From Osmia lignaria lignaria (Eukaryota > Arthropoda > Insecta > Hymenoptera > Megachilidae), in contig NC_135041.1 in the NCBI RefSeq assembly GCF_051020975.1, positions 3,546,256-3,610,255 of the forward strand: a DNA stretch of 64,000 nt. The letters run 5' to 3'. The notes beneath the pieces were generated by a model. It saw nothing but the letters and a program-made list of their open reading frames with translations, was not told where the DNA came from and made no database searches. The translations under genes were made by a program, and so were the position numbers. Below are positions 33,482-44,180 of this stretch, piece by piece (position 1 is the first letter of the stretch; every line of letters starts with the position of its first letter).

Positions 33482-36404
33482 CGTGTATGAATGTTTTAAC
33501 AGATCCGAGTTTGTATGAATCTTTAAAATAAGATGCTCGATCACGTACTTTTCACGGGAGGAGAGCCAGATCTTCGTTTATTCACTTCAACAAAACTTGA
33601 TTGAATGCAAGAAAAAATGCTTTTGCATCAACAGCGATTTCTACGGAGCGACAATACCAATGGCGTTTTCCATAGAACTGAACGAGGCCCGGGAGCGTCA
33701 CGCACCGACAAGCCAGATCCCCTTCCCCTTCGCTTGTTTTTTGACGTCAACGACGTGTTGCTCGGAACGCGACGTTAATTTCCTTCGGACGCGCATTAGG
33801 GACTTTCATCGCGCGAGATTTTAAAGATACTAATAATAAAATTAAAAGGAAATATTCAGATACGTGTCAAAGGAAGGTCGGATTAAAATACGCCGCATAA
33901 TCAGCTTTAGCAGAATGTCACACAGAAACTTGGCACATCGTATTATTCAACGAAACAACAATTGTCAGTCAAACACAGTAATTCTACTCATTGTCAGGAA
34001 AACACCATGAAGCAATTGATATATTCAAACAACGAATCAATATCGATAGAGACCAGGACCGGATTAAGATCTTCGAGAATCAAACCTTCAAGGACCCCTT
34101 TGGTTGATAAATCTGGATTCAAAATTGAAATTTATTCTAAATAAAATTCAATAACAGTTAATAGTAAAGAAAAATAAATAAATGTATGAAATAATAAGAT
34201 ATTAAAAGGTTTCTAACATTCTTTTGGTTACAACTATTTACATAGTTTAATATAATTAAATATAATTGGAGAACTGCAACAATATATATATAAAAAAAAG
34301 AAAGGAAATTATAAGTAGCATTAAAATTGCGTTAATTTCACAAGGTACTAAATGTATAGTTTTAAATAGAGAATGGAACGATCGTAATCTGGATATTTAC
34401 AATTATAGCGGCTGCTTCAGATTATTAAATCCTTCCAAATAACGTTTTATTGTTAGAGAAGTTAAAGAAAAAATTCAAATAAGTGCACTTCGCAAAAATG
34501 TTTGTCAAAAAGGAAATTTTAAATAAAACAGTTCGAAAAGTAATAGGAAATAACAGTTATAAAAGCTGCGTTAACATCCTATGTGACTGTAGTTAATCGA
34601 CAAAAGGTAATAGACTTCATTGAAGAAATTAGTTTTAATCCTCCAGAATCTCGTCATAAGTATTAGCATAATTTTGTGACGCAATCAAATTTAATGATTT
34701 AAATAAAATAGGAAAAAATTATAAATTTTAAGAATATTATTGACTCAATCTATTTATGAATAATTAATTTTGAAGTAAAAGAAGAGTTCATGGATTGCTT
34801 CATAATTTCAATGTATAGATATAGAGTAGTTTTGACTTATTTTGTATTTAAACATAAATGAAAATCATGAAATAAAATAATTCATACAGATGTCTTGAAA
34901 TGATATATAGGTACTAAACATAAACAAGTTATTATATATATTGTATAAACAAGTCACAATAGACACTTCTGCTGCTAATGTGAGACTCAGACCTGTATGT
35001 TTGGAAATGACATATCTTGACATATCTAACATATCGACAGATTAACAGGTACCGATAGCATGTGTCAGTTTCGCTGAACAATGGTAATAAATATTGAGTG
35101 AATTAATAATAGACTGATTAATAGAAGTAGTTTATTAGTTATGAATTAGTAATGTATTATAAGGTAATTACCTAATCAGTAAAGTAATACATCTGTGTTT
35201 CTTTACGTATATTCCATTATAAAAAATTTATTTTTCAAATAGGATTTTAATACTTTACATAGATTGAATAAGAGGATGCTTGTAAAGTATCAATCAAAGC
35301 TAAGAAGTAGTATCTTTTCAATAAATCAAATGCTTGATTTATTTATGTGACTATACGATGTATTCGCTAACAATGAGTTGATCCACGTTTGCATGTAAAT
35401 TTAAATAAATGATTCAGTATACACGCAGGTTTTCGGCTATGACAGAATTTATTTGGAAGAAGACCTATTGGACGTTATGAATTTATCGCTTCCGGTTCTT
35501 TTCCAGGCTTTATGATATAATTTGAATTATTCGGGATATAATTTGAATTATTTTACATTAAACTGAAAAGTTGTTTAAAAATCTTATTTTTTTCCGAAAG
35601 CTCTTTTAGTATTCTGCCAGGCATTACATTAATATTAGGTAAATTTTTAAAATAACTTCTTTAAATTCAGAAAACTTGAATGGATCGTTTTTCAGTGTTT
35701 TCTTCATATATAATTTCCTGCAGAAATGGCTGGAAAACATTTTCTAGGTTAATCGCAAATATCTTTTCTATGTTAGTATGTACCCAGCTGTTATTACTGA
35801 TATTTGTTGATGCTATATGAATTTGTATGGATTTATATAAAAAGTAATCAACGTTCTTCGTTAGTGTTAATTATTTGACATAGTCTTCCGTTGCTTATTC
35901 TTCTCTTTTATAAGTTTTGTTCTATAAATTCATCATACGCTATTTTATTTTCTCTTATCTGCTGTTTAAGGGTTTTTTTGCGTTATGGTATGCAGTGCAC
36001 TGTACGCTCTACTTACAAAATTTATTAGCAGAAAAGAATTACCAAACAAAAATTTGTTTGATACTTTAAATAATTTATTAGTTAAGAGCTGAGGAAAAGT
36101 TATAAAATTTATCTGTATTTTAAACAATTTACTTCAAAGGATAGATTTCTAAAGGATCAAGGTAGTCTAACCCCTTAAGTCTAGTTTGCATAGAAAGAAA
36201 AAAATATCCATTAATAATTATACTCGATACAAATGATTGTTATTTGAGTACGCAGACCAATTATCTGCGAATGTATATTCTAGTTTGCTTTATCAATGTA
36301 AAGTAGGTAGTCTTCGGATTGAACGCACATTCTTTTATTCCGTTCGTTTTCTCCATTTCTTTTCCACGGTACATCGCCATAATAATAAGTATCATCATTG
36401 ATGT
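33482..36404. other. Gene-free AT-rich DNA
   Basis: No gene or RNA recognised. A 21-bp direct duplication, GATATAATTTGAATTATT plus spacer, lies at 35514-35552. A short GC-richer part lies at 33640-33810. Confidence 0.5.
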
Positions 36405-36560
36405 AGGTAGATAAAAATGTGGACTGGCCCCATCGCAAATCTGAAATTTTAAGGTTCTAAGGTTCTAAAGTTCCAGAATCCAATAATCCAAAATTTGTAA
36501 ATCCTTCCGTAAAATCTTATAGCCCGCCCTAGAAAAAGTTGTAATTACGTCAATGAGTAT
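36405..36560. repeat. Family B-like degenerate repeat
   Basis: It shares the order AAAATGTGGACTGG, AAGGTTCTAA, CAGAATCCAATAATCC and GTTGTAATTACGT with 22689-22915. Decayed; ends not defined. Confidence 0.4.
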
Positions 36561-36779
36561 CACATTAACCTTTCCGCTAGGGCCGTTTCTGATGAAAATT
36601 GTACTTGAACATTTTACATTGAATTATCTAATTCAGTATTTAAGTATAGTCGTTAATAACAGCCGTAACCTTTTCACGGCGTACGACAGTAGTTGCCTGT
36701 AGTAGTAAAAGGGTTAATATATATCATAGCTTACAAGAAAAGAGCAATGCTCAAAAGTCGTCACAGATCGCGTGTCCGC

Positions 36780-36900
36780 AATTAACAGCAATAAACGCTG
36801 ACTGAAAAGTAACGAAAGTCAATGAAGCGACAGGGTAGTATTCGTCGTAAAGCGAATCGAATCGATCGTGTCACCTTCGGTCCATGTGTATACATATATG

Positions 36901-36933
<33 letters not shown>

Positions 36934-37490
36934 GACATACGTATTCGTACGTCAGGCAGTAGCAGGGCTGGATGCAATTAACCATCGCAGCAAGGTTGCC
37001 TCGTAAAGCGTTCGTCGGCGCGTGTATACGGCCGATAGGGCGACAGCGGAGAGTTCGTTTTGCGAAACTGTCGATAATTAACGTCCGTACGAAGCCTCGT
37101 CTCCAAGCGCGTATATGTTTGTGTGTACGGAAAGTGCCTACGGGGAGGACATGCCTGTCGTATAACGAACTTTCGCGGACGGACTTCGGCTTCGCTGACC
37201 TGCCAATAATTATAGACTGCGCCACGGGCGTCAAAGGTGAACGCCGCTGCACAAGAATCCGTTCGATGCATCTGAGGAGACACTTCACCTCTATCTGCAG
37301 ACACGTCTGATCCTTTCAAAATTAAAGCTTTAATAGTAAACAATGAACAGAAGGTGGAAGTCTTAGGATCCAACAAATATGTGCACAGAGACGACACATT
37401 CCTTGTTCTTTTAGTATTGATGTCTCTAGGCGATTGTTTGTTATGAGCAGAACTACCGTGATAAAGCCAATTGACTAAACGTAACAAATA
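36780..37490. other. GC-richer patch with long frames on both strands
   Basis: Minus frames at 36782-37288 (168 codons) and 36978-37487 (169 codons) and a plus frame at 36972-37310 (112 codons) overlap in different frames. The translations are Arg-, Cys- and His-rich with no recognisable domain, and part of one reads through a microsatellite. Overlap of three frames is what raised GC does by chance. I do not annotate a gene here. Confidence 0.5.
36888..36934 (+). repeat. TA/CA microsatellite
   Basis: Alternating TATA followed by an ACAC run. Simple sequence. Confidence 0.85.
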
Positions 37491-37656
37491 TCATTCACTT
37501 GGTTCAAAACGTACGAGCATGCGACTAATATTAATATTGTCCCTTCATCTATAGAAAAACGTCTAAAACAGATTAACAAGATGCATTATTAAAAAAGAGC
37601 AACGACAGTTTCTGTGGTAACAAAATTACTAGAAAACGGTGTTAGAAAAGAAATTA

Positions 37657-38063
37657 AGGCTGTATTTCCGAGTGGCCCTACTAAAATTGAGAACTCAGAT
37701 TCGGTATATAACCTAAATTGACTACAAGAAACCGATTAAAGTTGGTTTCAGAGCTGGATGTCTTACCGTTTTCGAGATATCGTGGTAAGGTTAGGTTAGA
37801 TTAGATTAGGTCTGTGTATACGCAGTATCGAATAGTGAATGCGCAGTATCGAATAGCGCATGCGCAGTATCGAATGGCGCATGCTCAGTATCGAACAGTG
37901 CATACGTAGTCCCAAAATTGTACAAAAATTTCTTACCACGATATCTCAAAAACGGTAAGACATCCAGCTCTGAAACCAATTTTAATCAGTTTCTGGTTGT
38001 CAATTTAGGTTATATACCTAACCTGAGTTCTCAATTTTGGTGGGGCCATTCGAAAACTTATCC
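37657..38063. repeat. Inverted repeat with tandem array in the loop
   Basis: The left arm (about 37657-37789) and right arm (about 37932-38063) pair closely. Shared words include AAAATTGAGAACTCAG, TATATAACCTAAATTGAC, GGTTTCAGAGCTGGATGTCT and GAGATATCGTGGTAAG. The loop of about 140 bp holds four 21-bp tandem units (37820-37903). No coding capacity. It looks like a fold-back element whose loop has expanded. Confidence 0.8.
37820..37903 (+). repeat. Tandem repeat, 21-bp unit, four copies
   Basis: Units start at 37820, 37841, 37862 and 37883, with consensus GCGCAGTATCGAATAGCGCAT and a few changes per unit; a fifth unit decays after ACGTAGT. Unit junctions create GCGCATGCGCAG words that resemble NRF1/EWG-type binding sites. 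That resemblance is an inference only. Confidence 0.85.
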
Positions 38064-39789
38064 GAAATTAATATTCGGATTTCGCGAAGATCGTTACAGA
38101 AAAATAATTTTATAGCAATATCGAAATGTGAGAAATTTCAACTTTGACTACATTTTCAATCATTTCAAATTTTAAAATAGTCTGCTTAAATAAAATTAGT
38201 AGATTAATATAATAATTGTTCATCCATGGTGTTGTGCCAGAATACTATAAAAATTCAGTATCAAGTATGCCAAAGCGTATCTTAGCTGTTATCGAAGATA
38301 TAAGTTTGTGGGGTTACGTGCGGCGCTCGCGCGTGTGCTCGGGACGCTACCATGTGTAAGTGTCAATTGTTATACGAGCGTAAAAGTATGAAATGTGGTA
38401 GTGTGGTAATCGAGCAATGTGATTAACGGTAACGTAACGCGCGTGTGACGCTGTAAAGCCGGAAAATTTACCCTAAAAAAAGATATAAAATATTAAAATA
38501 TAATAAAATATATATATATATATATATCGAACATGAAATATAATAATAAGATTAAACATACGAGAATGCAAATTTAGCTCATGAACAAACTTGGATTTGA
38601 GACACACAATTATTGGCCAGAAATACGTACATACATGTAATTAAATGCAAATTCAGAATTAGAAATTTCCAGTTGGAAAAGACTCTCATAATCAGAACTG
38701 ACTACTGGAAATTCCTCGGTAAAACATTCATAAAATAACCGGAAGTGTAAAGGAAACGACTCATCGAATTTCGTGGTAAAATGTCGTATAAGAGTCCCAA
38801 TTTTTATGGCTGCTATTTTCCTAGTATTTGGCCGGTTCCGGAAGGAAGGGAGAGAAGCACACACCTTGAACTATTGCACCGATACACAATTTTGAACGCG
38901 CGAACTATTGCAAAGTCTATTAAACTAAAACTACGTGATTGTATATATTTATAAAGAAATAAAAATTGAACTTGAAAAATAATAAAATGAATAAAATAAT
39001 AACACTTAATCAAAATAAAAGAAAATAAAATGGATACGCGAAGATAGAGACTTTTGCCCTATTTGCTACTTTTAAACACTTACAAGGGACCAACTATGTA
39101 TATCGAAATTTATATTGTAGTAGGTTTTTACTAATGACGTGTTTCACCACGTCGATCGCTTGCAACTGACTGCCGTTTTCGCAACGTCGAACGGTCAATC
39201 CACCACCGATGTTCTCTTGTTCGGGTGTCTGGAATATTCTGGGGAATATTCCAGAACGCAAAATACGTATAACGTAAAATCGACTATAATATCGAAATTT
39301 ACAGGGAGATACATCAACTTTTGAATGGAAGAATTAACAAAAAAGTCCCATTTTTTAATATATTATTTAAACAAATGCAAATTTTTGAAATCCATTTCCA
39401 TATGTGGATTCCTCGTAAAAAAATACATGATCTTGCAATTTACACCATCCCTCTAGCTCTGCTTGTTTCAGAGATATTCGACCAAATATGATTCTCACCC
39501 TCCACTTTGGGGGCTATTTTCACCCCCTTAACATGAATGTCGGCAGCTACAAAAAAATACGTATCAAATATTTTTTGGAGATCTATATTATACATAAGTT
39601 TCATCAAAATCGGAAATTGTCACTTCGGGATGGTCCCTTGTTAGAATAAAACTCGTCTCTGAACCACTTCACGGATCCGCCGACACGCTGCTCGCGATTG
39701 TACGTCGAAGAGTGTCTCAATCTGCACCTCTCGGAGAAGACTACATTTTACATTTGTTTCGATCTTAACGTTATAGGAAGAAAATTCCA
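38064..39789. other. No supported gene
   Basis: Holds a TA microsatellite at 38507-38527, a CG-richer part at about 38310-38460, and a stretch at 39340-39640 with TCTCACCCTCCACTTTGGGG and CTATTTTCACCCC that resembles the untranslated tails of insect interspersed repeats. No reading frame of note. Confidence 0.45.
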
Positions 39790-39955
39790 AAATTAACCTT
39801 ATTCCAAATATTTACCATTTTATTTTATTTCATATTATCTTCATTTTCTAAATTTTACATTTCACTTTTAAAATTATTTTTCATTATATGAAATTCTTTC
39901 GTTTAAAAATTATACATTCAACTTCAGGTTAATATCCTGTGACTCCGTTATTCTA
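39790..39955 (-). repeat. Dispersed repeat family A, copy 5, inverted
   Basis: On the minus strand it carries AGGATATTAACCTGAAGTTG, ATGTATAATTTTTAAACGAA and an AAAATGAAGATAATATGAAA block, in the family A order. The left family end is decayed. Confidence 0.6.
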
Positions 39956-40012
39956 GGGCTCAACACCGAATAAAATATTCTATGTTAAAAATTCATAAAT
40001 ATATTTTTTTTT

Positions 40013-40370
40013 AACCGACTTCGAAAAGGAGGAGGTTACTCAATTCGATCAGTATGTATGGTTTTTTTTTTGTGTGTGTTCACCGATTACTCCGAGATGG
40101 ATGGACCAATCGGAACGAAACCTTTTGCATATTGTAGGGTATATCTTCCGATTGGTCCCATTGAAAAAACATTTTTCATTTTTTCATTGTTATTGCAAAA
40201 TACAGGAAGTTTTTAATGTCAAGATTGGACGATGTCAATGACCTTTTAATATGTTGTCGGGGACATGATTCTGAACAACTTTTGCATTATGCATAATTAA
40301 CGGAAAATTTTAGTTTCCGAGATATTCGTGAAAAACTATTGTTACTACTACATTGAATTCTACGTATGCC
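40013..40370 (+). repeat. Family D terminal segment
   Basis: Begins AACCGACTTCGAAAAGGAGG followed by AGGTTACTCAATTCGATCAG and, further on, TTCACCGATTACTCCGAGAT. The opening block is seen inverted at 22023-22066. ACCGACTTC..AAGGAGGAGGTT-type sequences recur in insect genomes; the class is not settled for me. Confidence 0.5.
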
Positions 40371-40677
40371 TACGTGTCTTTACCGGTGTATGAATCAGCA
40401 TGCAGTCGCCGATTCTCTACTGTTTCTTATATACATGTGTACTCTACAAGGCATGTACCGATTGCGATGAAACCTTTCACATCTAATAGGAGATATTTCC
40501 GCGATATGTATCTCACTTGCAAAAATTTATGCAATTTGTTATTGTTAATAACTATTGTTATAACTTGTATGGAACTTGTTATCGTTACAAACTATCGTTA
40601 TTGCAATTAACCAATAAGAACGGTAAACCACCTTACGGCATCCTATAAATACCGCTCGTTCCACTAAAAAGTGTGAA
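40371..40677. other. No recognisable gene
   Basis: Between two family D segments and probably part of the same composite repeat. The short frame at 40353-40610 shows no domain. Confidence 0.35.
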
Positions 40678-41103
40678 ATAAAATAATTTTTAACAAAAAC
40701 TACAACCGACTTCGAAATGCACTAAAAAGTATGAAATAATTTCTACTTCATTTATACAAGTACCCAACAGCTATTAATAAAACCTATTTACTCGTTAAAT
40801 AGTATACTAAATACATTTCAACCTTTTCGGAGGCGGCGCAAAATTAAAAATACCCGAATATATGATGCTGCCAATAATGATTTGATAGGTTGCCGACGTC
40901 TGAACTAGAATCTTCCTAGTAGACGAAAAGTTTTTAATTTTACGCCGCCTCCGAAAAGGTTGAAATGTATTTAGTATACTATTTAACGAATAAATAGGTT
41001 TTATTAATAGCTGTTGGGTATTTGTATAAATGAAGTAGAAATTATTTCATACTTTTTAGTGCATTTCGAAGTCTGTTGTATTTTTTGTTAAAAATTATTT
41101 TAT
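40678..41103. repeat. Family D inverted repeat with 173-bp arms
   Basis: Arms at 40678-40850 and 40931-41103 are closely matching inverted copies (AAAATAATTTTTAACAAAAA, CTTCGAAATGCACTAAAAAG, TTAAATAGTATACTAAATAC, CATTTCAACCTTTTCGGAGG). The centre is 80 bp. The left arm and centre match 21467-21752 in direct orientation. Two family D ends were joined head to head here. Confidence 0.8.
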
Positions 41104-42879
41104 GTTTCTTAATGTTGAATGCACATATTAAATTTGATGTTACCCCTTTTACACGTTGGTCATGTTATTGAAGCGAAATCGTCAAAAGGAAATTTCATCG
41201 AGGAATATAAAAACGAGGTCTGACAAGTGGCAAAATGTACGTTCATATTGTATATCGGGCCATTTGCCTTCAACATCGATTCACATCCGACGAAACCCAG
41301 GACACGCGTACCAAGCCGGTTAAGAATACAACCACCAATAACAGATATCTATCCCTTAATCCACTTAAGCCGCTTAATTCACGTCACATCAACGTGAAAT
41401 ATTTACAATGTACCAGTACACAAAGGACGCACACAGGTGCAGAAGCCCACGTATAGGTGAACGTAGTAGTCTCATAGGTAGCAAAGAGGGGCAAGGGACA
41501 CCTTAGCCAAGAGTTGCTAACTCCGTCCGAGCGATATAACGAACACATGTTCCAACGCGAGTCTACATAATCCGCAACAAGCTATAGAGACTCACACTCT
41601 TGCGTTCGAAGCCATCCGTGTGTTCTTGTACGCGTATACTAGCCTTCGTCTTTGTTGCTCCCTTTGGTCTTCCTATTTTTGTTTCCTTCTCGCTTTCATC
41701 CATCTTTAGTGGTCCTCCATATACGTATGTAAGCATGTGCAAATTTGATACTAGTCGATCACTGTTTTATTCAGTTCGAATCATTTTTATTTCTCTGTTA
41801 TACGCATATTTATGAGACTGTTTTATAGTTGAGAACATTACCCCTTTAAGCTAGGTTAAGCCAAGTTGTTTGGAAATTTTTTGTTCTGGAATTTTGAAAT
41901 TATTTAATTATTTAAATTTGGAATTACTCACACCAACGGATTTTTCTCACAGAATTGAGTCATTCTGTAACATTATTGACTGTGTTCAGATTTTTTTACA
42001 GAATTTACGCGGGATCTAGAATTTTGCACATTCACCACGTAACTAAGTACGAAAGAACGACCATTATTTCTGTTCCGGCTGTACGACTTCATCCCGAAAG
42101 GGTTGAAGTTCTCCCGAATTTGGTGCCTTGTCTGTAAGAAAGGGTGTTTCTTTCGTCCCGACACGCATCAAACAAGGCGGTTCTCAGACAGGGCGGCCGG
42201 TTCGAAGAAGAGAAACGCATTTCTATCGAAGCATGCACAGAGGAAAGTGCACACGCACGAATAGAGGTGCTCGCACGTGACACGCAGCCCAATGCGGGTT
42301 ACACGTAATGCACGAACGATTTCGTTCACGAAGGGCCTCTATCCCAAGAATCGACTTCCAATCGAACCTAATAGCCAGAGCTCGTTAACGAAATTGTTTG
42401 TGCTTCGTGATTACGTTACTGGAAAGTCGTTCCATGCCAAATCGATCATTTTTTAACGTCTATATCAGAGACTTTATTCAAAACGTATTATGATATAGTA
42501 CACCTGAAATTAACAGATGTTTGTTATCATTTTGTTAATTTTGTTTTTTGTTTAACAAATATAGACCTTTAAATTTTGCAACTCTTACCTGTTTGCATGG
42601 AAGTGGACTGTAGTGATAAATTTTTATTTCGGAAATTATTCATTGAATTAAATTCATTTTTTTTCAGTTTTATTTTAGAAGATTTAATTAATTATAGTAA
42701 TATTTTTTTTAACTGAAAAATGAATTTTGCGATATTTAAAATTGTAAACAAATTCTTATTTTGTAGATTCCCCCTTGAAGATCGGCTATTTTCAAATTAA
42801 ACAAAATATGATCATCAAAAGTAAACCTTCTTTTTAGGAAGGCACTGTTACGGTCGACTGTCCACCATAGTGCCACTTG
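41104..42879. other. No supported gene
   Basis: Mixed-composition DNA with short frames on both strands (for example 41235-41456 plus, 42089-42292 minus), none with a domain. Confidence 0.5.
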
Positions 42880-44180
42880 TTCGTCATGTTATTGTATACC
42901 ACCTTGTTCTGAGCTCGCGTTCACGGTTAGACTTTCCGATGGTCGGTTAAGTCGACGAAGGTTGTAAGGCTTCGTCCGAGTGTTCAATCGTCACCGCGAA
43001 ACGTGAGCGTTTCCACGATCTGTTAAGACGGTGGAAAGAGTAACTTGAATCAGGGATGTTGTCAGCTGATCGCCGAATGACCAGAAGTTGTTCACGAGTG
43101 TTTTGAAGCTCTTGTTCGCGACGAAGGTTTTTACGTGCATGGAAAACTTTAAGTAGGCTGGACTTGTTTCTGCCTTTTTCCGGAGACCAGGATATACGTT
43201 TTCCAGCGCGGACCTCCAAGAGTGACGATCGGTAAAAATGCATTCGCGACGATTGGAGCTGATTTCGCGATATTGGAACTAATTTCGCGCCTGTACTCGC
43301 TTCTAATTGGCGCGACTCCAGCTGCGATATCGCTCGCGTCGTTTATTGTCATTTCTCGCTTGAAATTGCAGTTTGTCAGCGAACACGAGCGTTTCCACGA
43401 TTTGTTATAATGGTGAGAAATTAGATTGATACCCATGATGGATATTGGAAGTGAGCCTCACTGGTGTGGGTGCTGGACAAGAAGCTGCTGATGCACTTAC
43501 TGGGGTAAGTGCTTAAAAGTGGTGGAACAGGCGTCCAGCAAGAATTCCAGGCAGTTGCTTGTGAGCGAATTGATATTCGCGAGAATTCCTTTAGACGAAG
43601 GCCGCCGAGTGAACCGTGGTGGTTCACGAGGAATTCTAAACAAGACTGACTGGCGTTGACAAGGCTGTCAAATGACGAGAACCTCGAGGGGTGTGTCGGC
43701 CGTGGATGAGTTGACCATGAGGCGTCAATCGGCGTTCCTCGAAGGTCGAGATAGGCACCGATTGACAATACGGCTTGGCGAACCGAGTCGCGAGACGACA
43801 CCCCGTTTTGAAGAGCCCAAGTACCTCACATCTGCGGTGCACATGGGGGTCGTTTGAGTTTGTTGTCCTTGGTGGACGGTGAGTGTAAGCCGGCGATCAC
43901 CTGATGCTAGGGCATGGTGATCGCAACTGAGGCAAACTTCGATTTGTTGACCCATGCATCGCAGGGATAGTCTCAGTTGTGCTGTGAGAATGAAGACCTT
44001 CATGATTGGTACGTCATGTTTGGGTTTCAAAAAGTTCTTGGTCATGATGTGGGAGTTGGAGGAATGAAACGGAACATAGAATCTTCCGTCAGCATGTGTT
44101 GGCCATGCACCGCGGAACACACCTGTGTAATCTGAAAACAATATCAACAGGTCTCGTACCTCTCTCAGTGGTCTCATTTA
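42880..44180. other. GC-richer patch, possible decayed gene or element
   Basis: Several minus frames tile this stretch (42947-43243, 43149-43436, 43421-43801, 43725-44177). They change phase from one to the next, and I recognise no domain. A CAGATTACACAGG word at about 44126-44138 on the minus strand follows a TTGTTTTCAG, which resembles a splice acceptor. A block with GAGCGTTTCCACGAT occurs twice in the plus sequence, at about 42998 and 43386. It could be a decayed gene, an unrecognised retroelement, or chance frames in GC-richer DNA. No function is claimed. Confidence 0.3.

Noticed and set aside
36782..37487. Longest open frames (168 and 169 codons, minus strand)
   Set aside because: They overlap each other and a plus frame, have no recognisable domain, and one runs through a TA/CA microsatellite. 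Raised GC explains the lack of stops.
37786..37811. TTAGGTTAG-like words, possible telomeric repeat
   Set aside because: Only a few irregular units in the loop of an inverted repeat; not a TTAGG array.
43421..44177. BEL/Pao-like Gag or protease in the GC-rich patch
   Set aside because: No zinc knuckle (CX2CX4HX4C) or D(S/T)G protease motif could be found in any minus frame.
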